Under the pieces are notes generated by a model, which saw nothing but the letters and a program-made list of their open reading frames with translations, was not told the DNA's origin and did not search any database. A stretch of 64,000 nucleotides of DNA, from contig JBIQLW010000009.1 in NCBI GenBank assembly GCA_044463945.1, positions 52,729 to 116,728 on the forward strand, written 5' to 3'. This document shows, piece by piece, positions 52,530-61,056 of the stretch. The first letter of the stretch is position 1. Each line of letters starts with the position of its first letter. The stretch is from 62-47 sp044463945. GTDB lineage: Bacteria > Pseudomonadota > Alphaproteobacteria > Rhizobiales > Xanthobacteraceae. The position numbers were made by a program, and so were the translations under genes.

Positions 52530-53912
52530 ATGAGCGTTTCGCGACGCGGCTTCGTTCTCGGCTCGGCGGCGCTGGCCGCGCTGCCGTGGTCGCGCGCCGC
52601 GGCCGCGGCGCCGCGCGAGGCCGATGTCGTGGTGATCGGGGCCGGCGCCGCCGGGCTCGCGGCGGCGCGGCGCATCATCGCCGCCGGGCGCAGCGTGATC
52701 GTGGTGGAGGCGGCGCCGCGCATCGGCGGCCGCTGCCTGACCGATCAGGCGACGCTCGGCGCGCCGTTCGATCGCGGCGCGCGCGCGCTGTACGATCCCG
52801 ACGGCAATCCGCTGGTGAAGCTCGCGCGCGACAACGGCATCGAGATCCATCCGGTTTCGCCGGGCCAGAAGATCCGCATCGGCCGCCGCAACGCGCGCGC
52901 CGGCGAGGCGGAGGATTTTCTCGCGACGCTGGTGCGCGCCAGCCGCGCCATCGACACCGCCGCGCGCGGCAGGAGCGACGTCGCCTGCGCGGCCGCGCTG
53001 CCGGACGATCTCGGCACCTGGGCGGCGACAGTTTCGTTCGTGCTCGGCGCCGGCGCCACCGGCAAGGACCTCACGGAACTGTCGGCGATGGATCGCGCGC
53101 GCTTGCAGGAGCGCACTGCCGCCATCGTCTGCCGGCCGGGGCTCGGCGCGCTGCTGACGCGGCTTGGCGACGGCGTTCCGGTGACGCTGGCCACGCCGGC
53201 GACGCGGATCGCGTGGAGCAACCGCGACGTCGCGGTGGAGACGCCGGCGGGGCGGATCTCCGCGCGCGCCGCCATCGTGACCGTCTCGACCAACGTGCTG
53301 GCAGCGGGCCGCATCGCGTTCGCGCCCGATCTGCCGAAGCGCCAGCGCGACGCCGCAACCGGCCTCGGCCTCGGCAGCTATGAGCGCATCGCGCTGCGCA
53401 TGACCGGCAACGCGCTCGGGCTTAACCGCGACGAGAGCGTGATCGAGCGCAGCACCGATGCGCGCACCGCGCTGCTGGTCGCCAATGTCGGCGGCGCGCC
53501 GCTGTGTACCGTCGATGTCGCGGGGCGCTTCGGCGCGGATCTGTCGGCGCAGGGCGAGGAGGCCATGGTGGCGTTCGCGCGCGAATGGCTCGGCGGACTG
53601 TTCGGCAGCGACGCGGCGGCGAAGATCGAGCGCGGCACAGCGACACGCTGGGGCGCGGACGCCCTGATCGGCGGCGCGATGTCGGCGGCGCAGCCCGGCG
53701 CGGCCGGGGCGCGGACGATTCTCGGCGAGCCGTTCGGCAACGTCTTTCTCGCCGGCGAGGCGACGCACGAGACCCTGTACGGCACCGTCGAGGGCGCGTG
53801 GGAGAGTGGCGAGCGCGCCGCCGACGCGGCGTTGAAGAAGATCGGCCCGGCCAAGCCGCCGCCGCAGCCGAAGAAGCCGCGCGCGAAGAAGCGGGTGTCG
53901 CATCCGCGATAG
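52530..53912 (+). CDS. Flavin-containing amine oxidase family protein, Tat-exported
   Basis: A 460-residue flavoprotein. The N-terminus MSVSRRGFVLGSAALAAL is a strong twin-arginine signal. The FAD motif VVVIGAGAAGLAAARRI and RIGGRC follow (residues about 33-65), and the substrate-side end has GNVFLAGEATHETLYG and a Lys/Pro-rich tail. It resembles monoamine oxidase/phytoene-desaturase-like oxidases that act in the periplasm. Substrate unknown. Divergent from the YiiX-like gene (198 bases). Confidence 0.9.
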   Translation: MSVSRRGFVLGSAALAALPWSRAAAAAPREADVVVIGAGAAGLAAARRIIAAGRSVIVVEAAPRIGGRCLTDQATLGAPFDRGARALYDPDGNPLVKLARDNGIEIHPVSPGQKIRIGRRNARAGEAEDFLATLVRASRAIDTAARGRSDVACAAALPDDLGTWAATVSFVLGAGATGKDLTELSAMDRARLQERTAAIVCRPGLGALLTRLGDGVPVTLATPATRIAWSNRDVAVETPAGRISARAAIVTVSTNVLAAGRIAFAPDLPKRQRDAATGLGLGSYERIALRMTGNALGLNRDESVIERSTDARTALLVANVGGAPLCTVDVAGRFGADLSAQGEEAMVAFAREWLGGLFGSDAAAKIERGTATRWGADALIGGAMSAAQPGAAGARTILGEPFGNVFLAGEATHETLYGTVEGAWESGERAADAALKKIGPAKPPPQPKKPRAKKRVSHPR

Positions 53913-53942
53913 AGCCTTTCCGCTCCGCGATAGCCGGCGCGC

Positions 53943-54707
53943 TCAGCGCAGCCAGCCGTCGAACAGCGGCAGGCTGATGAGGGCCGAGGCCGCGATCAGG
54001 CCGTAGCAGACACGGCGGAACGTGGTCTCGCTGGCGAAGCCGAACATATGCGCGCCGAGCCACAGCCCGAGGCCGAACACCGGGCCGACCACCAGCATCA
54101 GCGCGATGACGGCGGCGGTGAACAGCCCGCCGACCAGATAGCTGGCGAGGATGATGACGTCGGCGATGGCGAAGTAGAGGATGACGCTGGCGCGGATCAC
54201 CGCGGCGGTGGCGGCGTCGCGCAGCCAGTACAGCACGATCGGCGGGCCACCCATCTGGGCGACGCCGCCGAAGAACCCCGCCATCGCGCCGACCAGCGCG
54301 GTCATCGGCGCGGCCGGCGGCCGGGGATAGCGCCAGCCGGCCATCATCAGCGCCAGCAGCGGCACGATCAGCGCGACGATCAGCCAGCGCACCGCCAGCG
54401 GATCGGCATGGAGCAGGAACAGCGTGCCGAGCGGCACGCCGATCAGCGTGCCGGCGATCATCAGCATGACCTCGCGGCGGTTGGCCTTGGGGAGCGCGCC
54501 GGGCACCAGGCCCGCGGTGGCGATGATCTCGACAATCACGAGCACGGGCGAGGCGACCTGCGCGCCGATCACGGCGCTCGCCAGCGGCATGAAGATCAGC
54601 GCCGAGCCGAAGCCGGAGAAGCCGCGCGCCAGCCCCGCGACGAAAGCGGTGACGAGCAGGGCTGCGATCGCCGCGAAGCTGAAACCGTCAAGGCCGGGAA
54701 AGGTCAT
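53943..54707 (-). CDS. TauE/SafE (DUF81) membrane exporter
   Basis: A 254-residue protein with about eight transmembrane segments, the TauE/SafE repeat beginning FVAGLARGFSGFGSALIFMP and, in the second half, AGFFGGVAQMGGPPIVLYWL. The family is proposed to export sulfite or organosulfonates. Neighbours (amine oxidase, pheT) give no hint. ATG 54707 is the family-typical start; the frame upstream lies in pheT. Confidence 0.92.
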   Translation of the reverse strand: MTFPGLDGFSFAAIAALLVTAFVAGLARGFSGFGSALIFMPLASAVIGAQVASPVLVIVEIIATAGLVPGALPKANRREVMLMIAGTLIGVPLGTLFLLHADPLAVRWLIVALIVPLLALMMAGWRYPRPPAAPMTALVGAMAGFFGGVAQMGGPPIVLYWLRDAATAAVIRASVILYFAIADVIILASYLVGGLFTAAVIALMLVVGPVFGLGLWLGAHMFGFASETTFRRVCYGLIAASALISLPLFDGWLR

Positions 54708-54748
54708 GCGTTGCTCGCGGGATCGGGCCGGACAGAGGTGACGGCGAA

Positions 54749-57169
54749 CTACCCCCGCAGCGTGCCGCCGGTCTTTTTCGTCACGTCCGCGACGATCTTC
54801 GCGGCGATGGCGTCGATCTCCTGATCGGTCAGGGTTTTTTCGCGCGGCTGGATCGTCACCGCGACCGCAATGGACTTTTTGTCGGGATCGATGCCCTTGC
54901 CCTCGTAGACGTCGAACACTGTGACGTCGGTGACGAGCTTCTTGTCGGCGCCTTGCGCGGCGCGCACGAGGTCCGCCGCCTTCACGTCGCGAGCGACGAT
55001 GAAGGCGAAGTCGCGCGACACCGGATGGAACGGCGACAGGTCGAGTTGCGGTTTGGCGCGCGTCGCCTTGGCCTTGCCTTCCGGGATGCGGTCGAGGATC
55101 ACCTCGAACGCCATCACCGGGCCGTCGGCGCGGAGCGCCTCCAGCGCGCGCGGATGCAGTTCGCCGAAATGGCCGAGCACGTTCTGCGGCCCGATCCGGA
55201 TCGCGCCGGAGCGGCCGGGATGCAGCCACGCCGGAAAATCCTTGCCGCCGCCGGGCGCGATCTGCAACGCCTGCACCGGCGCGCCGGCCGCGGCCAGCAC
55301 CGCGAGCGCGTCGGCCTTTGCGTCGAACGCGTTGGCCTGCGCCGAGCCGGTCCAGCTTCGCCCCAGCCCCTGCGACGAGGCGAAGCCGCGCCGCACGCCG
55401 CTCGCCGCCATCACCTGATCCTGCGGGCGGTCGCCGTGAAACACCTGACCGACCTCGAACAGCGCGACGTCGCTGACGGCGCGGTCGTGATTGGCCTGCG
55501 CCGCCGCGATCAGGCCCGGCAGCAGGCTCGGCCGCATGTCGGAGAGTTCCGATGCAATGGGATTGGCGAGCGAAAGTTCGGGCCGGTCGCCGCCGAACAG
55601 CTCGGCGTGGGGCTTGGCGATGAACGACCACGTCACCGCCTCCACCATGCCGCGCGCGGCGAGCGCGCGCCGGGCGCGGCGGGTGCGCGATTGCAGCGTG
55701 GTCAGCACGGGTTTACGCGGATCGTCGCCGCGCGGGAACGGCGTCATCGGCACCTTGTCGACGCCGACGATGCGCACGATCTCCTCGACGATGTCGGCCT
55801 TGCCGTGAACGTCGGTGCGCCACGACGGCACCGCGATCTTCACCACCGGGCCGTTGCCCGCCACCATGAAGCCGAGCCGTTGCAGGATGCCGCGCGCTTC
55901 CGGCAGCGGCACCTCGATGCCGGTGAGGCGCTTCAGTTCGGACAGCGGATAGTCGATGACGCGGTCGTCGGGGAACGCCTTGCCGACCACGACAGTCTCG
56001 GACGGCGTGCCGCCGCACAACTCCATCACCATCTTCGTCGCCAGTTCGAGCCCCGGCACCATGAAGGCCGGATCGACGCCGCGCTCGAAGCGGTAGCGCG
56101 CGTCGGAATTGATGCCGAGCTTGCGGCCGGTCTGGGCGATGTTGATCTCGTTCCACAGCGCCGATTCGATCAGCACGTCAGTGGTGGTCTCGTCGCAGCC
56201 GGACGCCTCGCCGCCCATGATGCCGGCGAGCGATTCGACGCCGCTGTCGTCGGCGATGACGCAGATCGACGGATCGAGCTTGTAGGTCTTGCCGTCGAGC
56301 GCCAGCAGCTCCTCGCCGTCGCGGGCGCGGCGCACGGTGAGATTGCCATGCACTTTCCTGGCGTCGAACACGTGCAGCGGCCGGGCGCGGTCGTAGGTCA
56401 TGAAGTTGGTGATATCGACCAGCGCGTTGATCGGGCGCAAGCCGATGGCCGTGAGGCGCTGTTGCAGCCACGCCGGCGAGGGGCCGTTCTCGACTCCACG
56501 CACCAGGCGCAGCGCGAAGCCGGGACACAGCGCCGTGTCCTCGACCTTCACCTGCACCGGGCAGGGAAACTCGCCCTTCACCGGCTTGATGCCGGGGTCC
56601 TTCAGCCTGCCCATGTCGGCGGCGGCGAGGTCGCGGGCGATGCCGTGGACGCCGGTGGCGTCCTGCCGGTTCGGCGTCAGGTTGATCTCGATCACCGGAT
56701 CGCCGAGGTTCGCCCATTCGACATAGGACGTGCCGACCGGCGCGTCCGCCGGCAGTTCGACGATGCCGCTGTGGTCGTCGGAAATCTCGATCTCGGCGCC
56801 GGAAATCAACATGCCGCGCGATTCGACGCCGCGGATGGTGCCGACGCTGAGCGTGATGTTCTTGCCGGGAATGTAGGTGCCGGGCGGGCCGAAGATGGTG
56901 ACGAGGCCGTCGCGCGCGTTGGGCGCGCCACACACCACCTGCACCGGCGCGCCGCCGTCGCCGATATCCACCATGCACACGCGCAAACGATCCGCGTTCG
57001 GATGCTGCACGGCGGAGATCACCCGCGCGATGCGGATCGGCCGAAGCTGCTCGGCCTTGTTCTCGATATGCTCGACCTCAAGCCCGATCATGGTGAGCTT
57101 GTCGGCCAGTTTGTCCAGCGGCTCGTCGGTGTCGAGATGATCCTTCAGCCAGGAGAGGGTGAATTTCAT
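54749..57169 (-). CDS. pheT: Phenylalanyl-tRNA synthetase beta subunit
   Basis: An 806-residue subunit that forms an alpha2-beta2 synthetase with PheS. Order of parts: N-terminal B1/tRNA-binding domain (about 40-150; ADRLRVCMVDIGDG), B3/B4 editing domain (about 210-385; ALVDITNFMTYDRARPLHVFD and SLAGIMGGEASGC), B5 and a catalytic-like core, and a C-terminal anticodon-binding FDX-ACB domain (from about 712; HPVSRDFAFIVARD). Its ATG overlaps the stop of the DUF559 gene by four bases (ATGA). Confidence 0.97.
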   Translation of the reverse strand: MKFTLSWLKDHLDTDEPLDKLADKLTMIGLEVEHIENKAEQLRPIRIARVISAVQHPNADRLRVCMVDIGDGGAPVQVVCGAPNARDGLVTIFGPPGTYIPGKNITLSVGTIRGVESRGMLISGAEIEISDDHSGIVELPADAPVGTSYVEWANLGDPVIEINLTPNRQDATGVHGIARDLAAADMGRLKDPGIKPVKGEFPCPVQVKVEDTALCPGFALRLVRGVENGPSPAWLQQRLTAIGLRPINALVDITNFMTYDRARPLHVFDARKVHGNLTVRRARDGEELLALDGKTYKLDPSICVIADDSGVESLAGIMGGEASGCDETTTDVLIESALWNEINIAQTGRKLGINSDARYRFERGVDPAFMVPGLELATKMVMELCGGTPSETVVVGKAFPDDRVIDYPLSELKRLTGIEVPLPEARGILQRLGFMVAGNGPVVKIAVPSWRTDVHGKADIVEEIVRIVGVDKVPMTPFPRGDDPRKPVLTTLQSRTRRARRALAARGMVEAVTWSFIAKPHAELFGGDRPELSLANPIASELSDMRPSLLPGLIAAAQANHDRAVSDVALFEVGQVFHGDRPQDQVMAASGVRRGFASSQGLGRSWTGSAQANAFDAKADALAVLAAAGAPVQALQIAPGGGKDFPAWLHPGRSGAIRIGPQNVLGHFGELHPRALEALRADGPVMAFEVILDRIPEGKAKATRAKPQLDLSPFHPVSRDFAFIVARDVKAADLVRAAQGADKKLVTDVTVFDVYEGKGIDPDKKSIAVAVTIQPREKTLTDQEIDAIAAKIVADVTKKTGGTLRG

Positions 57170-57702
57170 GACTGCGGACCTCGGGTTGGAACGGCAATTA
57201 TTTCGAGCGAATGATTTTCAGACAGCGACGCCGTCTTGTTCCCTGCCCCCTTGCGGGGGAGAGACGGATTTTTCTGCTCCCTCCCCCCTTGTGGGGGAGG
57301 GTTGGGGAGGAGGGTCGAGGATCGCACCGCTGGATCGGGGGCGCGAGATGCCGCCGCTTCGCGGATCGCCTCCACCACACCTTCCAGATTCGACATCACA
57401 TCGGCATTGGTGAAGCGCAGCACGCGAAAGCCTTCACTCACGAAGAACGCATCGCGCGTCTCATCAGAATTCCGCTGTGGAACGAAATCATGCGACTCGC
57501 CGTCAAGCTCGACGATCAACCGCGCCGACAGGCAGGCAAAGTCCGCGATGTAACTCCTGAACGGGACTTGGCGGCGAAAGCCGAGCCCGTCGATGCGGTC
57601 GGCCTTCAGATAGCGCCACAGCAAGGTTTCGGCAGGCGTCATCGTCTGGCGCAATTGCCTTGCGCGGCTGCGTTGGAGCTTGCTGACCGTTGCGTGGGGC
57701 AT
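57166..57702 (-). CDS. DUF559 (Vsr-like PD-(D/E)XK fold) protein inserted in pheST
   Basis: A 178-residue protein. Residues about 8-118 match DUF559: LRQTMTPAETLLWRYL, GFRRQVPFRSYIADFAC, LIVELDGESHD (the Glu-x-Asp of the nuclease core) and GFRVLRFTNADVM. These are small relatives of very-short-patch repair endonucleases; activity is not proven. The last 50 residues (LLPNPPPQGGREQ, NPSLPRKG) are read from a palindromic repeat and are not part of the domain. Its stop overlaps the pheT ATG, so translation of pheT may depend on it. Confidence 0.85.
   Translation of the reverse strand: MPHATVSKLQRSRARQLRQTMTPAETLLWRYLKADRIDGLGFRRQVPFRSYIADFACLSARLIVELDGESHDFVPQRNSDETRDAFFVSEGFRVLRFTNADVMSNLEGVVEAIREAAASRAPDPAVRSSTLLPNPPPQGGREQKNPSLPRKGAGNKTASLSENHSLEIIAVPTRGPQS
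57235..57320. repeat. Palindromic repeat, family E (CTCCCCC type), inside the DUF559 3' end
   Basis: GCCCCCTTGCGGGGGAGAG (57246-57264) and CTCCCCCCTTGTGGGGGAGG (about 57280-57300), then GTTGGGGAGGAGGG. Arms GCCCCC/GGGGG and CCCCC/GGGGG pair. It supplies codons 128-165 of the DUF559 gene. Further family E copies are at 57708-57752 and 60120-60170. Confidence 0.8.
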
Positions 57703-57707
57703 TGCCG

Positions 57708-57752
57708 CTTACCCCCCTCCCTGACCCTCCCCCACAAGGGGAGAGGGAACGG
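57708..57752. repeat. Palindromic repeat, family E, copy 2
   Basis: ACCCCCCTCCCTGACCCTC, CCCCACAAGGGGAGAGGGAA: arms CCCTC...CCCC and GGGG...GAGGG can pair around ACAA. It fills most of the 89-base gap between pheS and the DUF559 gene. Confidence 0.75.
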
Positions 57753-57791
57753 AGACGCTGAGCTCTGTCGCGTCGGCCGTAACGACGTCGC

Positions 57792-58889
57792 TCACGAACT
57801 CAATCCTCCCGCCAGCGTCGGGATGTCGAGGGGTTTGAAGCCGTAGTGCGACAGCCAGCGCACGTCGCCTTCGAACAGTTGCCGCAGGTCGGCGATGCCG
57901 TATTTCAGCATGGCGATGCGGTCGATGCCCATGCCCCAGGCGAAGCCTTGATAGACGTCGGGATCGATATCGCAGGCGCGCAGCACATTGGGATGCACCA
58001 TGCCGCAGCCGAGAATCTCCAGCCAGTCCTCGCCCTCGCCGAAGCGGATTTCGTTTTTATCGCGGCGGCACTGGATATCGACCTCCAGCGACGGCTCGGT
58101 GAACGGGAAGAACGACGGCCGGAAGCGCATGTTGATGTGATCGACCTCGAAGAACGCCTTGCAGAACTCGTGCAGGATCCACTTGAGATGGCCGAGATGC
58201 GAGCCCTTGTCGATGACGAGCCCCTCGACCTGATGGAATTGCGGCGTATGGGTCGCATCGGAATCGATGCGGTAGGTGCGGCCGGGGCAGATGACGCGGA
58301 TCGGCGGTTTTTGACTCAGCATGGTGCGCACCTGCACCGGCGAGGTGTGAGTCCGGAGCAGAAGCCGCGAGCCGTCGTCCTTCGGATTGAAGAAGAAGGT
58401 ATCGTGCATCTCGCGCGCCGGATGGCCGACCGGGAAGTTCAGCTTGGTGAAGTTGTAGTCGTCGGTCTCGATGTCCGGCCCCTCGGCTACCGCAAAACCC
58501 ATGTCGGCGAAGATGGTGGTGAGCTCGTCCCAGGTCTGGCTCAGCGGATGGACGCGGCCGGCCTCCGCTGGCGTGTCGCGCAGCGGCAGCGTGACGTCGA
58601 TGGTTTCCGAGGCGAGACGCGCATCGAGCGCGGCGGCTTTCAAAACCTCGCGGCGGGCGGCGAGCGCCTGCGTCACCGCGTCCTTGGCGAGGTTGATCCT
58701 CGCGCCCTCGGTCTTGCGCTCGTCGGGCGACATCTTGCCGAGCGTGGCCAGCAGCGCCGAAATCGCGCCCTTCTTGCCGAGCGCCGCGACCCGCACCGCT
58801 TCCAGCGCGGCCTCGTCGGCGGCGGCGGCGATGTCGGAAAGGATTTTGGATTGGAGATTGTCGAGATCGGACTTTTCAGAAACGGACAT
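57792..58889 (-). CDS. pheS: Phenylalanyl-tRNA synthetase alpha subunit
   Basis: A 365-residue class II catalytic subunit. An N-terminal coiled-coil (residues 1-90) is followed by motif 2 around RTHTSPVQVRTM and FRPSFFPFTEPSLEVDI, and motif 3 GMGIDRIAMLKYGI near the end. It activates phenylalanine. ATG 58889 is chosen; upstream residues come from a family B repeat. Part of the rpmI-rplT-pheS-pheT order. Confidence 0.97.
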   Translation of the reverse strand: MSVSEKSDLDNLQSKILSDIAAAADEAALEAVRVAALGKKGAISALLATLGKMSPDERKTEGARINLAKDAVTQALAARREVLKAAALDARLASETIDVTLPLRDTPAEAGRVHPLSQTWDELTTIFADMGFAVAEGPDIETDDYNFTKLNFPVGHPAREMHDTFFFNPKDDGSRLLLRTHTSPVQVRTMLSQKPPIRVICPGRTYRIDSDATHTPQFHQVEGLVIDKGSHLGHLKWILHEFCKAFFEVDHINMRFRPSFFPFTEPSLEVDIQCRRDKNEIRFGEGEDWLEILGCGMVHPNVLRACDIDPDVYQGFAWGMGIDRIAMLKYGIADLRQLFEGDVRWLSHYGFKPLDIPTLAGGLSS

Positions 58890-58930
58890 GGCGACGGTCA
58901 CCTCATGGGAATCCGCTCGCCGTCGGCACA

Positions 58931-59030
58931 TCGGGTCGTCATCATCCGCAAAGGCGGATGATCCAGTAACCCCGGTGCTCAATCATTTGGTCGGTGGTTA
59001 CTGGATGCCCCGCCTGCGCGGGGCATGACA
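58931..59030. repeat. Palindromic intergenic repeat, family B, copy 6
   Basis: CGTCATCATCCGCAAAGGCG, GATGATCCAGTAACC, a short centre, GTTACTGGATGCCCCGCC and GCGCGGGGCATGAC. A shorter copy, between rplT and pheS. Confidence 0.8.
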
Positions 59031-59061
59031 CCGTACTTGTGGGACGCCCAGCGGCCTCAAT

Positions 59062-59421
59062 TCACGCCGCCAGCGCGGCCTTGGCCTTCTTGGCGATCGC
59101 CTGGAACGCGGTGGGCTCGTGGATGGCGAGGTCCGACAGCACCTTGCGATCCACGGTGATGCCCGACTTGGCGAGGCCGTTGATGAAGCGGCTGTAAGTC
59201 ATGCCATAGGGCCGCACCGCGGCGTTGAGCCGCTGGATCCACAGCGCGCGGAAGGTGCGCTTCTTCAGCTTGCGGCCGACGAAGGCGTATTGCTGCGCCT
59301 TGTCGGCGGCGGCCTTGGCGGCGCGAATGGTGTTCTTCCGGCGGCCGGAGAACCCCTTGGTGATCTTGTAGACTTTCTTGTGCTTGGCGTGAGCCGTCAC
59401 ACCGCGCTTGACGCGAGCCAT
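59062..59421 (-). CDS. rplT: 50S ribosomal protein L20
   Basis: A 119-residue basic ribosomal protein with family marks ARVKRGVTAHAKHKKV, GFSGRRKNTIRAAKAA and TFRALWIQRLNAAVRPYGMTYSRF. It binds 23S rRNA during early assembly and in E. coli represses rpmI translation. ATG 59421. Confidence 0.98.
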   Translation of the reverse strand: MARVKRGVTAHAKHKKVYKITKGFSGRRKNTIRAAKAAADKAQQYAFVGRKLKKRTFRALWIQRLNAAVRPYGMTYSRFINGLAKSGITVDRKVLSDLAIHEPTAFQAIAKKAKAALAA

Positions 59422-59484
59422 GACTGAACTCCTCTCGAAATCAACGGGTTATACGGGATGCCGCGAGGCCGCGGCAGAATGGCG

Positions 59485-59685
59485 TCAGGCGTTGGGCAAG
59501 AAGTATTTCTTGACGTTGTCGCCGTCGGTCTTGAACAGCACGCGGGTGCCGCGCAGCTGGCGGATCTGCTTGGTGGTCCGCTTGATCATGCCGTGGCGCT
59601 TGCCGCGCTGGGCGTGCTTGACCTTCCCGGTGGCCGTGATCTTGAAGCGCTTTTTCGCGCCCGATTTGGTCTTCAACTTGGGCAT
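59485..59685 (-). CDS. rpmI: 50S ribosomal protein L35
   Basis: A 66-residue basic protein: MPKLKTKSGAKKRFKITATG and KVKHAQRGKRHGMIKRT. Full length for L35. It lies 63 bases before rplT, the usual pairing, and 492 bases after infC. Confidence 0.98.
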   Translation of the reverse strand: MPKLKTKSGAKKRFKITATGKVKHAQRGKRHGMIKRTTKQIRQLRGTRVLFKTDGDNVKKYFLPNA

Positions 59686-59884
59686 TTGGCTCTCCTGAAA
59701 GCCACGGCAAAACCGCCCTCGATGAGGCGTCGCGCGGCCAAAATGCTCGCTAGAGCGTTGGGTATGCTGGATTTTTCCGAACGGAAACGATCCGCATGGC
59801 CACCGCCACGGCAGCCCTTTTATCAGCCGGGCGGTGAAGACCGGGCTTATGCCAGAGGACGGCGGCAAAGGCAACGGGGAAGCG

Positions 59885-60170
59885 CGTCCCGGGCGCGATG
59901 CGGCATCCTTCATGCCGCTTCGCAGAACCGGGACCACCACATAGGCAGCGGTCGCGACGGCCCCGGATCAGCAGCGCACCGCTGGCGCGCTGCGCGGCAT
60001 CCGGGGCACGGCTCTGCCGTTCTCGGCCACAGAGGCACCGGGACTATGGCTCCCTGCCTGCGCGGGGACGGGGTCTTATCGACAAGACCGGGTGCCGGGT
60101 GCGGAATATCGGCTGGCACGGCGTGCCCCCTCTCCCGCTTGCGGGGGAGGGTTGGGGTGGGGATGGAGGC
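59885..60170. repeat. Family A and family E repeats between infC and rpmI
   Basis: The 492-base gap 59686-60177 holds a family A copy (CGTCCCGGGCGCGATGCGGC, TTCGCAGAACCGGGACC, GGCCCCGGATCAGC, GCGCGCTGCGCGGCATCC; about 59885-60025) and a family E copy (CCCCTCTCCCGCTTGCGGGG, GAGGGTTGGGGTGGGG; 60125-60165). Elsewhere infC and rpmI are usually close together, so repeats have expanded this intercistronic region. Confidence 0.7.
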
Positions 60171-60177
60171 AGCCCGC

Positions 60178-60717
60178 TCAGCGCGGGGCCAGCACCATGA
60201 CCACCTGGCGGCCCTCGAACTTGGCGTCCTGCTCGACCTTGGCGATCTCGGCGACTTCCGCCTTCACCTTGTCCAGCAGCTTGGTGCCGATGTCCTGGTG
60301 CGCCATCTCGCGGCCGCGGTAGCGCAAGGTGATCTTGACCTTGTCGCCTTCCTCGAAGAACCGCTTCATCGCCCGCATCTTCACGTCGTAATCGTGGTCG
60401 TCGATCATCGGCCGGAGCTTGATCTCCTTGATCTCGACGATCTTCTGCTTCTTGCGGGCCTCGGCGGCTTTCTTCTGCGCCTGGAACTTGTACTTCCCGT
60501 AGTCCATGATCTTGCATACGGGAGGATTGGTGTTCGGCGATATCTCCACCAGATCCATGCCGGCTTCGGCGGCGATCTTGATCGCGGCGACGGTTTCCAC
60601 CACGCCACGGTTAACCCCGTCTTGATCGATCAGCTGAACCTGGGCATTGCGGATATCATCGTTGGTGCGCGGCCCGTCTTTCGCGGCGACGGGCGGAGCT
60701 CTGTTCGGACGGCGAAT
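60178..60717 (-). CDS. infC: Translation initiation factor IF-3
   Basis: A 179-residue factor. The start is ATT at 60717 with GGAG eight bases before; no ATG, GTG or TTG fits, and the family N-terminus (RRPNRAPP, then GPRTNDDIRNAQVQLID) begins exactly there. AUU starts let IF-3 control its own level by rejecting weak start codons. Later blocks DLVEISPNTNPPVCKIMDYG and KEIKLRPMIDDHDYDVK are diagnostic. The N- and C-domains are both complete. Heads the ribosomal/pheST run. Confidence 0.97.
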   Translation of the reverse strand: MRRPNRAPPVAAKDGPRTNDDIRNAQVQLIDQDGVNRGVVETVAAIKIAAEAGMDLVEISPNTNPPVCKIMDYGKYKFQAQKKAAEARKKQKIVEIKEIKLRPMIDDHDYDVKMRAMKRFFEEGDKVKITLRYRGREMAHQDIGTKLLDKVKAEVAEIAKVEQDAKFEGRQVVMVLAPR

Positions 60718-60874
60718 GGGGACTTCTCCAAGGTTGTTGAAATGAGGCCGGCAGTGTGAAGGAAACCGCGCCGCCGGGCAAGCGCAGCCGGCCCGCGCGC
60801 GGCAAAAGCCTTGACGCGCGGCATTTCGGTCACGCCGCCGCGGCTGGCTGCCGCTGATATAGTGCCTTTCCGCT

Positions 60875-60965
60875 TCCGATGAAATCAGAAGCGGGGCTCT
60901 ATCTTTATATTTTGACGCGTTTTCTTCCCGCGAACCGGGATCCGCTTCGCTCGAAAACGCTATGG
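60875..60965. repeat. Palindromic repeat, family D, copy near infC
   Basis: GATGAAATCAGAAGCGGGGC, TATATTTTGACGCGTTTTC, TTCCCGCGAACCGGGATCCG and TTCGCTCGAAAACGCTATGG. The arms GCGTTTTC/GAAAACGC match the copy at 45476. It lies in the gap before the hydrolase gene. Confidence 0.7.
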
Positions 60966-61056
60966 ATTGCGCCCGGCCGCTGTGCAAGCGACAGTGCGGC
61001 CCTTTATCGAGGGCCGGCTGGCGGACGGCGCGGGCGCGGGCAGGGAGACTCAAGCG

